From: Brachybacterium vulturis
GTDB taxonomy: Bacteria > Actinomycetota > Actinomycetes > Actinomycetales > Dermabacteraceae
DNA: 64,000 bases
NCBI RefSeq assembly: GCF_002407185.1
Contig: NZ_CP023563.1
Span: forward strand, 1,612,001-1,676,000
Direction of reading: 5' to 3'
Below the pieces are notes generated by a model that saw nothing but the letters and a program-made list of their open reading frames with translations, did no database searches and was not told the DNA's origin. Both the position numbers and the translations under genes were made by a program. Of the stretch, positions 8,416-16,938 are shown in pieces; the first letter of the stretch is position 1; each line of letters starts with the position of its first letter.

Positions 8416-8773
8416 ACATCGAGTACAACACGAGACAGCCGGCCACGATCGCCGCCCGCACCAGATGATGGTTGAGGTGGAACTCCCCGATCGTGCTGCC
8501 CCACAGCAGCGGAGCGGCGCAGATCAGCACACCGCCCAGCACTCCCAGTCCGATCAGAGGCCCCGGAGCGCCCGGCTCCGCGATGCGGGCGGGGACGGCG
8601 GCGAGGCCCGCGGAGCCGAGGCTCAGCATCGCCGCCGCGAGGTAGGCGAGCAGCGGTACGCCCAGCGCTGTCGCGCCGGGCTGGGCGGTCGGCGCGGCCT
8701 GGGCGAAGGCGACGAGGGCGAGGAGCTGGGAGAGAGCCAGCAGGGCGTAGGGCACGAGAAGCAGGATCGACAT
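8396..8773 (-). CDS. Four-helix membrane protein under MerR control
   Basis: 125 aa from ATG 8773 (MSILLLVPYALLAL...). An upstream ATG at 8800 is rejected because it falls inside the operator/promoter. Four predicted transmembrane helices: ~3-25, 38-60, 72-93 and 100-122. No family recognised with certainty. The last 20 nt overlap the MerR gene, so the two form one transcript; the protein may be an exporter-like or stress-related target of that regulator. Confidence 0.7.
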   Translation of the reverse strand: MSILLLVPYALLALSQLLALVAFAQAAPTAQPGATALGVPLLAYLAAAMLSLGSAGLAAVPARIAEPGAPGPLIGLGVLGGVLICAAPLLWGSTIGEFHLNHHLVRAAIVAGCLVLYSMYVVAHR

Positions 8774-8779
8774 GCGCCG

Positions 8780-8810
8780 AGCCAACACCCTGGAGTGCAC
8801 TCCAGATCAA
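8780..8810 (-). promoter_or_regulatory. MerR-type promoter with 19-bp spacer and palindromic operator
   Basis: On the minus strand, TTGATC (8810-8805) and TTGGCT (8785-8780) are 19 bp apart, and the spacer holds the perfect 16-bp palindrome CTGGAGTGCACTCCAG (8805-8790). An over-long spacer with a central palindrome is the hallmark of MerR-activated promoters. The -10 ends 6 nt before ATG 8773, implying a leaderless message. Confidence 0.65.
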
Positions 8811-8900
8811 GGTCGTGGAGCTGGGCGCGCGGGGCGCACGTCCAGAGGGCCGGAGCCGGGCAGGGTGGAGGGGGCCGAGGGCCGGGTCCGGAGTGACGAC

Positions 8901-8975
8901 TGCATCCGGTGGTGCTCAGCCAGCACACGGGCTCCGTATGCGGCCCCGCATGCTGGCTGAGCGCCAGTGGGTGCA
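8901..8975. repeat. 75-bp palindromic repeat, copy B
   Basis: Second copy of the element at 6780: 25-nt arms TGCATCCGGTGGTGCTCAGC... (8901-8925) and ...TGAGCGCCAGTGGGTGCA (8951-8975), with a 25-nt loop sharing CCGTATGCGG. The arms have co-varying changes relative to copy A, so pairing is kept. It lies in the 8801-9092 gap between the membrane-protein promoter and the 3' end of fumC. Confidence 0.8.
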
Positions 8976-9060
8976 CCCGGGAACCGCACGGGGTGGCCCA
9001 CTGGGCAGTGGAGCGCCCGCCCCGGCCCGCCCCTCAGGCCGTCCGAGCGGACGGCACCGG

Positions 9061-9105
9061 GGTCAGGCCTTCCGGGGTCAGGCCTACCGGGGTCAGGCCT
9101 TCGGA
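9061..9105. repeat. Three 15-bp tandem repeats at the fumC 3' end
   Basis: Units GGTCAGGCCTTCCGG at 9061, 9076 and 9091. The third contains the fumC stop codon (TCA at 9093-9095 on the plus strand), so the gene's terminal 15 nt appear triplicated downstream. Confidence 0.8.
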
Positions 9106-10508
9106 GCCGTCATCGACAGCACGTCCAGCGCCTCGTCCAGCTGCGCCTCGGTGAGCTCGCCGCGCTCGACGAAGCCCAGCGCGATCACGGCCTCGCGCAC
9201 CGGGACCCGCTCGGCGACGGCGTGCTTGGCGATCTTCGCCGCGGACTCGTAACCGATCAGCTTGTTCAGCGGGGTGACGATCGAGGGGGAGGCCTCGGCG
9301 TAGAAGCGGGCCTTCTCCTCGTTGGCGACCAGACCGTCGACGGTCTTGTCCGCCAGCACGGTGGAGGAATTGGCGAGCAGGCGGACCGATTCCAGCAGGC
9401 TGGTGCCCATCAGCGGGATCTGCACGTTCAGCTCGAAGGAGCCCTGTGCACCGCCCCAGGCGATCGCCGCGTCGTTGCCGATGACCTTCGCGCACACCAT
9501 CAGCACGGCCTCGGGGATCACGGGGTTGACCTTGCCCGGCATGATCGAGGAGCCCGGCTGCAGGTCCGGGATGGAGATCTCGCCGAGCCCCGTGTTCGGG
9601 CCGGAACCCATCCAGCGCACGTCGTTGCAGATCTTGGTGAGGGAGACGGCGATGGTGCGCAGGGCACCGGACATCTCCACCAGGCCGTCACGGCCCGACT
9701 GCGCCTCGAAGTGGTTGCGGGCCTCGGTCAGCGGCAGGTCGGTCTGCTCGACCAGGTTCGCGATGACCTTCTGGGGGAAGCCGAGCGGGGTGTTGATGCC
9801 GGTGCCCACTGCGGTGCCGCCCTGGGGGACCTCCGCGGTGCGGGGCAGTGCCGCCTCGACGCGCTCGATGCCGTAGCGGATCGAGGCCGCGTAGCCGCCG
9901 AACTCCTGGCCGAGGGTGACCGGGGTGGCGTCCATGAGGTGGGTGCGGCCGGACTTCACCACGGCCTTCCATGCCTCGGCCTTCGTCTCCAGGGACTCGG
10001 CGAGGTGGGCGAGCGCGGGCAGCAGCTGCTCGACGACGCCCTGGGTGACCGCGACGTGCACGGAGGTGGGGAACACGTCGTTCGAGGACTGCGAGCAGTT
10101 GACGTGGTCGTTGGGGTGGGTGTCCACACCGGCGTTCGTGGCGAGGGTCGCGAGCACCTCGTTCATGTTCATGTTCGAGCTGGTGCCGGAACCGGTCTGG
10201 TAGGTGTCCACCGGGAACTGGTCGTCGTGCTCACCGGCGATCACGGCATCGGCGGCGGCGACGATCGCGTCGGCGATGGTCCCATCCAGCACCCCGAGCT
10301 CCTGGTTGGCGCGGGCGGCGGCCTTCTTCACCTGGGCGAGGGCGTGGATGTGTGCGGGCTCCAGGCCCTGGCCGGAGATCGGGAAGTTCTCCACCGCACG
10401 CTGGGTCTGTGCCCGGTACAGGGCCGAGGCGGGAACTCGGATCTCACCCATGGTGTCGTGCTCGATGCGGTAGCCGTCCTGCTGCGCGGCGGGCGTGGAC
10501 TGGTTCAT
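9093..10508 (-). CDS. fumC: Class II fumarate hydratase
   Basis: 471 aa, standard length for the class II (oxygen-stable, iron-independent) enzyme that interconverts fumarate and malate in the TCA cycle. Superfamily motifs: [14 protein letters not shown] (region 1), [21 protein letters not shown] (catalytic His) and the signature [11 protein letters not shown] near residue 325. A homotetramer in the family. It lies 107 nt downstream of a PfkB-type kinase gene on the same strand. In mycobacteria the fum gene also sits between phoH2 and xseBA. The 3' end is embedded in 15-bp tandem repeats. Confidence 0.97.
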   Translation of the reverse strand: MNQSTPAAQQDGYRIEHDTMGEIRVPASALYRAQTQRAVENFPISGQGLEPAHIHALAQVKKAAARANQELGVLDGTIADAIVAAADAVIAGEHDDQFPVDTYQTGSGTSSNMNMNEVLATLATNAGVDTHPNDHVNCSQSSNDVFPTSVHVAVTQGVVEQLLPALAHLAESLETKAEAWKAVVKSGRTHLMDATPVTLGQEFGGYAASIRYGIERVEAALPRTAEVPQGGTAVGTGINTPLGFPQKVIANLVEQTDLPLTEARNHFEAQSGRDGLVEMSGALRTIAVSLTKICNDVRWMGSGPNTGLGEISIPDLQPGSSIMPGKVNPVIPEAVLMVCAKVIGNDAAIAWGGAQGSFELNVQIPLMGTSLLESVRLLANSSTVLADKTVDGLVANEEKARFYAEASPSIVTPLNKLIGYESAAKIAKHAVAERVPVREAVIALGFVERGELTEAQLDEALDVLSMTAPKA

Positions 10509-10615
10509 GAAGCGGCCTCCTCAGGTCGTGGTGCGGTGGGTGGATGTCCGGGAACGGACGGGGGAGTCAGGTGCTGCGGGGGAAGCGCCGACCAGCGCGC
10601 ACGTCCGCCGCAGGA

Positions 10616-11527
10616 TCAGGCGAGCTCGTGGCTCCACGGCGGATTGGCGCCGGCCCGGGAGACGGTGATCGCTGCGAGGGCTGCGGCGCGCTGCAGCACG
10701 TCGGCGATCTCGTCGTTGGGCAGTGCGGCGAGGGCAGGGCGCTTCTCTGCGCCCAGCAGGCCCTTCGCCGCCAGCGCATCGAGGATCCCGGCGGAGAACG
10801 TGTCCCCGGCACCGACGGTGTCGACCGCGTCGACGATGACGGGGGAGACCTGCACACGGCCGCTCGGGGAGAAGCCGACGGCACCCTCGGCGCCGCGAGT
10901 CAGGACGGTCAGCGCCGGTCCCAGCTCGCGCCAGGAGTCGACGACGTCCTCCACGTCGTCAGTGCCGTACAGCCAGGCCACGTCCTCGTCGGAGGCCTTC
11001 ACCACGTCGCTGAGCGCGATGCTCGCCTCGATCTCGGCGCGCACGAGCTCCGGGGCGCCCATCAGGGTGGGGCGCGCATTGGGGTCGTAGCTGATGGTGG
11101 CGGTCTCCCGGTACCGGCGCAGGGTGTCGCGCACCGTCGCGGCACCGGGCTCGAGCACCGCGCCGATCGATGAGATGTGCACGGCGTCGACCCGTTCGGG
11201 CAGGCCGACGGGCTGCGGATCCCAGACGAGGTCGAACTCGTAGGTCGCGGCGCCGTTGGCATCGAGCCGGGCCAGGGCGGTCGACGTCGGCGCCGCCACG
11301 GAGCTGCCCGGGGTGAGGCGGACTCCGGAGGCCTCCAGGTGTTCCCGGATCGCGTCTCCGCGAGCGTCATCGCCGATGCGGGTGAGCAGCTGGGCATCGT
11401 GACCGAGGCGGCTGAGCGCCACGGCCACGTTCATGGGGGATCCGCCGGGGTGCTCTCGATGCGCGCCGTCGACGTCGACGACGATGTCCGTGAGCGCTTC
11501 TCCGACGATGAGGAATGTCGTGGTCAC
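10616..11527 (-). CDS. PfkB-family carbohydrate kinase (fructokinase-like)
   Basis: 303 aa from GTG 11527; the frame is open further upstream but only as a shadow of the divergent gene. Ribokinase/PfkB fold: N-terminal GEALTDIVVDVDG and GGSPMNVAVALSRLG (sugar binding), then the C-terminal signature DTVGAGDTFSAGIL with the catalytic Asp. The GGSP...N segment is typical of fructokinases, but ribokinase or 2-keto-3-deoxygluconate kinase activity cannot be excluded. It precedes fumC on the same strand. It stands where mycobacteria have glpX, which is not found in this window. Confidence 0.85.
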   Translation of the reverse strand: MTTTFLIVGEALTDIVVDVDGAHREHPGGSPMNVAVALSRLGHDAQLLTRIGDDARGDAIREHLEASGVRLTPGSSVAAPTSTALARLDANGAATYEFDLVWDPQPVGLPERVDAVHISSIGAVLEPGAATVRDTLRRYRETATISYDPNARPTLMGAPELVRAEIEASIALSDVVKASDEDVAWLYGTDDVEDVVDSWRELGPALTVLTRGAEGAVGFSPSGRVQVSPVIVDAVDTVGAGDTFSAGILDALAAKGLLGAEKRPALAALPNDEIADVLQRAAALAAITVSRAGANPPWSHELA

Positions 11528-11648
11528 CGCTCGATCATCGCAGGTTTCCGCGGAAGGGGCGAACGGGGAGCCGAGGTCGGAGTCGCGCTGTGGCGCGGTC
11601 GACGCGGTCCGATGGGGGCGGCTGGGAGCGGCACGGAGGCTGAGCGGG

Positions 11649-11654
11649 GACAAT
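11649..11654 (+). promoter_or_regulatory. Candidate -10 of the DUF4245 gene
   Basis: GACAAT ends 6 nt before ATG 11661 and there is no Shine-Dalgarno, consistent with leaderless transcription. Confidence 0.4.
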
Positions 11655-11660
11655 GGGCGC

Positions 11661-12317
11661 ATGCACGATGCCGACCACGAGACCCCCGAGGCGCCGGAGC
11701 GGACGCCGGCCGCGCGGACCGACGAGCCCGGATCACCGATCGACGAGCCCGCCCCGCAGCCGAAGTCCGCGTACGAGCTGCCGTCGAAGAAGAACACCGT
11801 CCTGCGCAACATGGTGTGGGCGCTGCTGTTGACGATGGCGGTGGTGGTCGTGGTCGGTATCGCCTTCTTCGGCGTGGGCAGCCAGCCCGAGCGGGAACCG
11901 CTGGCGAACTCCGAGCTGGACGTGGCCGCGAGCGCGGAGCGCGCCCAGGCCGTCGCACCCTTCCCCGTCGCGGTGCCCGCCGTGGGGGAGGAGTGGACCG
12001 AGCGCTCCGCCCGGTTCACCGCAGGGGCGAATCCGCGGTGGACGATCGAGTACACCTCGCCGGACGGTCAGCTGGTGACGCTGGTCGAGGAGTCCGAGCT
12101 CGGAGCCTCGATGCTCTCGGCGGCGATCCCGGGCAGCACCGTCGAGGAGGAGCTCGAGCTCGGGGGCGCCACCTGCAGCCTGCTGCGCGGCGAGCAGGCT
12201 ACCGCAGAGCGTGGCATCGCCTGCGAGGGCGCGGAGTGGGGCTTCGTGGTCCACGGGAACGCGGACCGGGCAGCGCTTCAGCAGATCGCGAGCGCGGCGA
12301 TCACCTCGCTCGAGTGA
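11661..12317 (+). CDS. DUF4245 membrane-anchored protein
   Basis: 218 aa from ATG 11661. An acidic, proline-rich cytoplasmic segment (~50 residues, including YELPSKKNTVLRNMVWALL, the family's characteristic lead-in) is followed by one transmembrane helix (LLTMAVVVVVGIAFFGVG) and an extracytoplasmic domain of ~130 residues. Two cysteines (ATCSLL and GIACEG) could form a disulfide. DUF4245 proteins are actinobacterial and uncharacterised; the family occupies the same position next to xseB/fum in mycobacteria (Rv1100, from memory). Divergent from the kinase gene. Confidence 0.85.
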   Translation: MHDADHETPEAPERTPAARTDEPGSPIDEPAPQPKSAYELPSKKNTVLRNMVWALLLTMAVVVVVGIAFFGVGSQPEREPLANSELDVAASAERAQAVAPFPVAVPAVGEEWTERSARFTAGANPRWTIEYTSPDGQLVTLVEESELGASMLSAAIPGSTVEEELELGGATCSLLRGEQATAERGIACEGAEWGFVVHGNADRAALQQIASAAITSLE

Positions 12318-12332
12318 GGTACCCGCGGCGGA

Positions 12333-12659
12333 CTACTCCGCCGCGGAATCCGCAGAGCGGCGGGCTGCCACCGCATCGTCCAGCCGCTCCCGAGCACCAT
12401 CGAGCCACTGCTGGCAGCGGCGGGCGAGCATCTCCCCGCGCTCCCACAGCCCGATCGAATCCTCGAGCCCGCCCTGCCCGGACTCCAGGCGCCGCACCAC
12501 CTCGACGAGCTGGTCGCGGGCGGACTCGTAGGACAGCTCGGCGATGTCCGCGGGCAGCGGCTGCGCGCCCTCGGCAGGGGTGACGGTGCCGGACTGCGCG
12601 TCGCGGGGATCGCCCTCGACGGCGGTGAGATCGTTCTCGGGGCTGCTGGTCGGGGTCAT
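12333..12659 (-). CDS. xseB: Exodeoxyribonuclease VII small subunit
   Basis: 108 aa. The C-terminal ~60 residues carry the XseB helical hairpin (SYESARDQLVEVVRRLESGQ, then SIGLWERGEMLARRCQQWL). The N-terminal ~40 residues are a non-conserved extension. It assembles with XseA into the exonuclease that degrades single-stranded DNA to oligonucleotides. The ATG shares one base with the xseA stop (TGATG), so translation is coupled. Confidence 0.95.
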   Translation of the reverse strand: MTPTSSPENDLTAVEGDPRDAQSGTVTPAEGAQPLPADIAELSYESARDQLVEVVRRLESGQGGLEDSIGLWERGEMLARRCQQWLDGARERLDDAVAARRSADSAAE

Positions 12660-14026
12660 CAGGACTCCTCGGTGGTCTCGGGCTGTGCGGTCTGTGGGGG
12701 CCGGTGCGACTGCTGCGGAGCAGCGGGCCGTGCCGGCGGGGAGTACGGATCGGTCGCGGTGCGCTCCACTCCGAAGCGGCCCCCGGCCACCCGCACCGAG
12801 AGCGGCTGGCCGATCTGCGGCTGCTCGGGGGAGCGGACGATCGAGCCGTCCGCGTCCTGGACCACGGCGTAGCCGCGCTCGAGGGTCGCCAGCGGGCTGA
12901 GCGAGCGCACCTGAGAGCCCAGATGGTCGATCTCATCGGCTGCGCGATCCAAGCGGGACCCGATCAGGGTGCGCGCCAGGGCGATCCGTGAACGGATCTC
13001 GTCGGCCCTACCGGCGAGGATCGTGGAGGGGTTCTCCAGCACGGGCCGGGAGCGCGTCGCGTCCAGCGCCGACTGCTCCCGCTCGATCCGGGCCCGGATC
13101 GCGGCCCGCAGCCGGGTGCGGCCCAGCTCCAGCTGCTCGACCTCGGCGACGATGTCAGGGACCACGCGCTTGGCGGCATCGGTGGGGGTGGAGGCGCGCA
13201 CATCCGCGGCGAGGTCGATCAGCGGGGTGTCGACCTCGTGGCCGATCGCGGAGACGATCGGGGTCCTCGCCCCCGCGACCAGGCGGGTGAGCTGCTCGTC
13301 GGAGAAGGGGAGCAGGTCCTCGAGGGAGCCGCCGCCGCGGGAGATGATGATGACGTCGACGTGCTCGAGCCCGTCCAGCTCGCGCAGCGCCGCAGAGACC
13401 TCCCGCACCGCCTTCGTGCCCTGCACCGCGACCTCGCGGATCTCGAACTGCACCGCTGGCCAGCGCCGCCGGGCGTTGACGACCACGTCGCGCTCCGCAG
13501 CGGATTCGCGCCCGCAGATCAGCCCGACGGTGCGCGGGAGGAAGGGCAGCTGCTGCTTGCGGGAGGCGGCGAACAGCCCTTCGGCGGAGAGCACGCGCTT
13601 GAGCTGCTCGAGCCGGGCCAGCAGCTCGCCCAGCCCCACCGGGCGGATGTCATCGGCCTCGAGCTGGAGGCTGCCGCGCTTGGTCCAGAAGGTCGGCTTC
13701 GCATGGACCACCACGCGCGCCCCCGGGACCGGCTCGACGGGCAGGGCGCGCAGCACGTGCTCGCGCACCGGGACCGAGAAGGACATGTCCACGTCGATGT
13801 CGCGCAGGGTCATGAAGCTCAGCCCGGCTCCGGGACGTCGGTTGAGCTGGACGATCTCGCCCTCGACCCAGAGCGGCGACATCCGCGCCACGTACTCCCC
13901 GACCTTCACCGACAGCTGCCGCAGGGGCCAGGGATTCTCCGCCGTGGTCTGCGCGGCGGTGGCGGCTGGGGCAGGCCGCGGCGTCGCGGCGCTGTCCGCA
14001 TCCGGGCCGGAGGAGGTCTGCGTCAT
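12659..14026 (-). CDS. xseA: Exodeoxyribonuclease VII large subunit
   Basis: 455 aa. An N-terminal OB-fold ([24 protein letters not shown], residues ~55-80) is followed by the catalytic core with [30 protein letters not shown] and [27 protein letters not shown], then a coiled coil (residues ~290-375) that binds XseB subunits. The C-terminal ~35 residues are Pro/Gln-rich. It is first in the xseA-xseB operon and divergent from ispH. Confidence 0.96.
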   Translation of the reverse strand: MTQTSSGPDADSAATPRPAPAATAAQTTAENPWPLRQLSVKVGEYVARMSPLWVEGEIVQLNRRPGAGLSFMTLRDIDVDMSFSVPVREHVLRALPVEPVPGARVVVHAKPTFWTKRGSLQLEADDIRPVGLGELLARLEQLKRVLSAEGLFAASRKQQLPFLPRTVGLICGRESAAERDVVVNARRRWPAVQFEIREVAVQGTKAVREVSAALRELDGLEHVDVIIISRGGGSLEDLLPFSDEQLTRLVAGARTPIVSAIGHEVDTPLIDLAADVRASTPTDAAKRVVPDIVAEVEQLELGRTRLRAAIRARIEREQSALDATRSRPVLENPSTILAGRADEIRSRIALARTLIGSRLDRAADEIDHLGSQVRSLSPLATLERGYAVVQDADGSIVRSPEQPQIGQPLSVRVAGGRFGVERTATDPYSPPARPAAPQQSHRPPQTAQPETTEES

Positions 14027-14149
14027 GGGTCCACTCTGGCACGAGCTCCCGACAGCTCGCGGACGCCGGGCGGCGCTGTGGAGGGGACTGCCCTGTGGAG
14101 GGATGGTGAGTCTTGACCCACCGGCCTGTCAGCAGGGCGCTTCCGCTCC

Positions 14150-14155
14150 TACGAT
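14150..14155 (+). promoter_or_regulatory. Candidate -10 of ispH
   Basis: TACGAT, followed 7 nt later by the GTG start at 14163; a weak -35 (TGTCAG, 14127-14132) lies 17 nt upstream. GGGAGG at 14156-14161 is too close to GTG to serve as a Shine-Dalgarno, so a leaderless message is favoured. Confidence 0.45.
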
Positions 14156-14162
14156 GGGAGGC

Positions 14163-15167
14163 GTGAGCACCGGAACAGTCCTTCTTGCCGAGCCGCGCGG
14201 CTACTGCGCGGGAGTCGACCGCGCCGTCGTCGCCGTCGAACGCGCCCTGGAGCACTACGACGAGACGATCTACGTGCGCCACGAGATCGTGCACAACAAA
14301 TTCGTCGTGGACCGCCTGAAGGAGAAGGGCGCCGTGTTCGTCGAGGAGGTCGACGAGATCCCCGAGGGTGCGCTCGTCATCTTCTCCGCCCACGGCATCT
14401 CCCCGAAGGTCCGCGAGATGGCCGAGGAGCGCAACCTGCGCACCATCGACGCCACCTGCCCCCTGGTCACCAAGGTCCACAAGGAGGCGGTGCGCTTCGC
14501 CCGCCAGGACTACGACATCCTGCTGGTGGGCCACACGGGCCACGAGGAGGTCGAGGGCACCGCCGGCGAGGCCCCCGATCACGTGCAGGTCGTCAACTCT
14601 CCCGATGACGTCGACAAGGTGACCGTCCGCGACCCCGAGCGGGTCGTGTGGCTCTCGCAGACCACCCTGAGCGTCGACGAGACGATGGAGACGGTCGACA
14701 AGCTCCGCGAGCGCTTCCCGACGCTGCAATCCCCGCCCAGCGACGACATCTGCTACGCCACCCAGAACCGTCAGGTCGCGATCAAGAAGATCGCCCCGGA
14801 CGCGGATCTGGTGCTGGTGGTGGGCTCGCCGAACTCCTCGAACTCCGTGCGACTGATGGAGGTCGCCAAGGAGGCCGGGGCCAGGGCCTCCCACCGCATC
14901 GACTCGGTCCACGAGCTGCGCGACGAGTGGTTCGATGGCGTCGGGACCGTGGGCGTGACCTCCGGTGCGTCGGTGCCGGACGTCCTGGTCCAGCAGCTGC
15001 TGAATGTCCTCGCCGAGCGCGGCTACGGGGACGTGAAGCCGGTGCGCACCGCCACCGAGGACCTCATGTTCTCCCTCCCGCGCGAGCTGCGCCAGGAGAT
15101 GAAGAACCGCGGCGCCGTCGACAGCCGCACGAAGCCGACCGGCCAGGCCGCCACCGCGGAGTCCTGA
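14163..15167 (+). CDS. ispH: 4-hydroxy-3-methylbut-2-enyl diphosphate reductase
   Basis: 334 aa from GTG 14163 (an in-frame ATG at 14154 is possible). The last enzyme of the MEP isoprenoid pathway, giving IPP and DMAPP. The three iron-sulfur cluster cysteines are visible in [23 protein letters not shown] and [13 protein letters not shown]. The substrate-site motifs [18 protein letters not shown] and [15 protein letters not shown] are intact. This gene is the left flank of the Wadjet insertion, and a hairpin terminator follows at once. Confidence 0.97.
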   Translation: MSTGTVLLAEPRGYCAGVDRAVVAVERALEHYDETIYVRHEIVHNKFVVDRLKEKGAVFVEEVDEIPEGALVIFSAHGISPKVREMAEERNLRTIDATCPLVTKVHKEAVRFARQDYDILLVGHTGHEEVEGTAGEAPDHVQVVNSPDDVDKVTVRDPERVVWLSQTTLSVDETMETVDKLRERFPTLQSPPSDDICYATQNRQVAIKKIAPDADLVLVVGSPNSSNSVRLMEVAKEAGARASHRIDSVHELRDEWFDGVGTVGVTSGASVPDVLVQQLLNVLAERGYGDVKPVRTATEDLMFSLPRELRQEMKNRGAVDSRTKPTGQAATAES

Positions 15168-15196
15168 GGCCGGCGGGTCCCTACGGGCCGTCGGCC
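15168..15196 (+). terminator. Terminator hairpin after ispH
   Basis: Beginning at the last base of the TGA stop region, GGCCGGCGGGTCCC pairs with GGGCCGTCGGCC across a TAC loop (one mismatch, a 2-nt bulge). It insulates ispH from the jetA operon. Confidence 0.6.
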
Positions 15197-15261
15197 GCCG
15201 CCGCCCTGCTGTTCATCGAAGGGCTCGAGAAGCGTCAGAGCCCCGTGGCAGGATCGGAGGC

Positions 15262-16938
15262 ATGAAAGATCCCGCGCCCGATACGGAGTCAGAGGCCGGC
15301 ACCTCCCGCGCCGAGAGCGGACCGGTCGACTACGGACCCTTCGCGTATCTCAGCACACCCAACGCCGCGCTGTACCGGCGCATCATGCGGGTGCTGATGG
15401 CTGAGAAGGAGAGGTTCACGGTCCACGTCCGTCCCGAGCAGGTATCCGCCGCGCTCGCACGCGACGGCGCCGATCCCGTCGAGGAGGACATGGTCGGCGA
15501 GGCGTTGGAGAGGCTGGCCCAGCCGGCATGGGGCAATCTGCTCGGCTTCCCCGACTCGAGCCGCGTCACGGCGCTGGAGGACTTCTATCGGCGGCGGATG
15601 CTGTACCAGCTCTCGCACGAGGGTGAGGCGGCGGAGCGTGCCCTGGTCCAGTACGACGCTGCGCTCGGCACTCGGGGCGCGCTCCAGTCGGTCGCGCTGG
15701 AGGACATCGTGGTGCTCCTGACCAATCTCCGCGACACCGTCAGCGCCCAGGAGGCCGACCGGCCGGTGGACGCGGCCGTCGCTCACCAGACGCTGCGCAG
15801 CCTGCGGGAACGATTCGTCGAACTGGCCGAGAACGCCATGGCCTTCATGGGATCGATGCAGCGCACCATCGACCTGCACGACGCGGATGTCGAGGCCTTC
15901 CTCGCCTACAAGGAAGAGCTCATCGCCTATCTGGAGCGGTTCATCCATGATCTGCTCACCCGCGGCGCCCGGATCAGCGAGCTGCTCGACGCGATCCCGG
16001 AGGAGGGCGTGCACTTCCTCGCCGGCCTCGCCGCAGACCGTGAATCGGCCGATGCCGCGCCGGGAGCGGCGCAGGTCGAACGCGCACGGATCCGCCGCAC
16101 ATGGCTGCGGCAGTGGTCGGGCCTGGCCGAATGGTTCGTCAGCACGCCCGTGCGGGAGAGCGAGGCGAAGCTGCTGCGGGCCCGTGCCCGCGCCGCCATC
16201 CCGGCGCTGCTCGCCGTCGTGCGTGCCCTGCACGAGAGGTCCGGCGGTCGCACCGATCGGACCCAGGACTTCCTCACCCTGGCGACGTGGTTCGCAGCGC
16301 TCCCCGCGGATGAGGACCGGCACCGGCTATGGCGCTCCGCCTTCGGCCTGGCACCGGTGCGGCACCTGAGCCTCACCTCCGCCACCGAGGATGCCTGGGC
16401 GGAGGCCGAGCTGAGCACCACGACCCCATGGGCGCAGGCCCCACCGGTGGAGATCAGCCCGCAGCTGCGGCGGAGCGGATCCTACGAGCGCCGTGGCAGG
16501 GCGACGCGGGTCACCGACCGGACCGAGGCGAAACGGATGCTCGCGGAGCGGGCGCGCCAGGAGGCGGAGCAGACGGCGGCGGCGCGCCGCCGGATCCTCA
16601 CCGCCGGTCCCCGGCCGATGTCCGCCTTCGGCGAGCTCGAGCCCGATGCGTTCCGGCTCTTCCTCGGCCTGCTCGGGGACGCCCTGGCCGCGATGGGGCC
16701 GACGGCCACCACCGCGCAGGTGCACACCTCCGACGGGGAGCTCACGGTCATCCTCACCCGGCTCCCCGGCGCCGCCACCATGGAGATCTCCACGCCGGAC
16801 GGCGAATTCTCCGGGCCCGACCATCTCGTCGACATCGCCTCGACGCTCGACGTCGGCGAGGTCGGCGACGGGTGCCTGCCTGCCGGCGGTGTCGACCCCT
16901 CCGCTCTCGAGGCTCACGCCCGGGAGGTCTGCGCATGA
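15262..16938 (+). CDS. jetA: Wadjet type II JetA (DUF2397, TIGR02677 family)
   Basis: 558 aa from ATG 15262. It has the TIGR02677/DUF2397 opening DYGPFAYLSTPNAALYRRIMRVLMAEKERF and a helical body. From family knowledge, JetA is the kleisin-like subunit that bridges the heads of the SMC-like JetC. Wadjet complexes recognise and cut circular plasmid DNA after loop extrusion. A CAGGAT hexamer at 15249-15254 lies 7 nt upstream; no distinct -35. It is first of four genes, each overlapping the next by 4 nt (ATGA), so subunit synthesis is coupled. Residues ~430-450 are charged and Ala-rich, and the C-terminal ~90 residues are less conserved. Confidence 0.88.
   Translation: MKDPAPDTESEAGTSRAESGPVDYGPFAYLSTPNAALYRRIMRVLMAEKERFTVHVRPEQVSAALARDGADPVEEDMVGEALERLAQPAWGNLLGFPDSSRVTALEDFYRRRMLYQLSHEGEAAERALVQYDAALGTRGALQSVALEDIVVLLTNLRDTVSAQEADRPVDAAVAHQTLRSLRERFVELAENAMAFMGSMQRTIDLHDADVEAFLAYKEELIAYLERFIHDLLTRGARISELLDAIPEEGVHFLAGLAADRESADAAPGAAQVERARIRRTWLRQWSGLAEWFVSTPVRESEAKLLRARARAAIPALLAVVRALHERSGGRTDRTQDFLTLATWFAALPADEDRHRLWRSAFGLAPVRHLSLTSATEDAWAEAELSTTTPWAQAPPVEISPQLRRSGSYERRGRATRVTDRTEAKRMLAERARQEAEQTAAARRRILTAGPRPMSAFGELEPDAFRLFLGLLGDALAAMGPTATTAQVHTSDGELTVILTRLPGAATMEISTPDGEFSGPDHLVDIASTLDVGEVGDGCLPAGGVDPSALEAHAREVCA

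Noticed and set aside
6780-8975. Composite transposon with the palindromes as terminal repeats
   Set aside because: No transposase or target duplication is visible; each copy is itself a palindrome rather than one half of an inverted pair.
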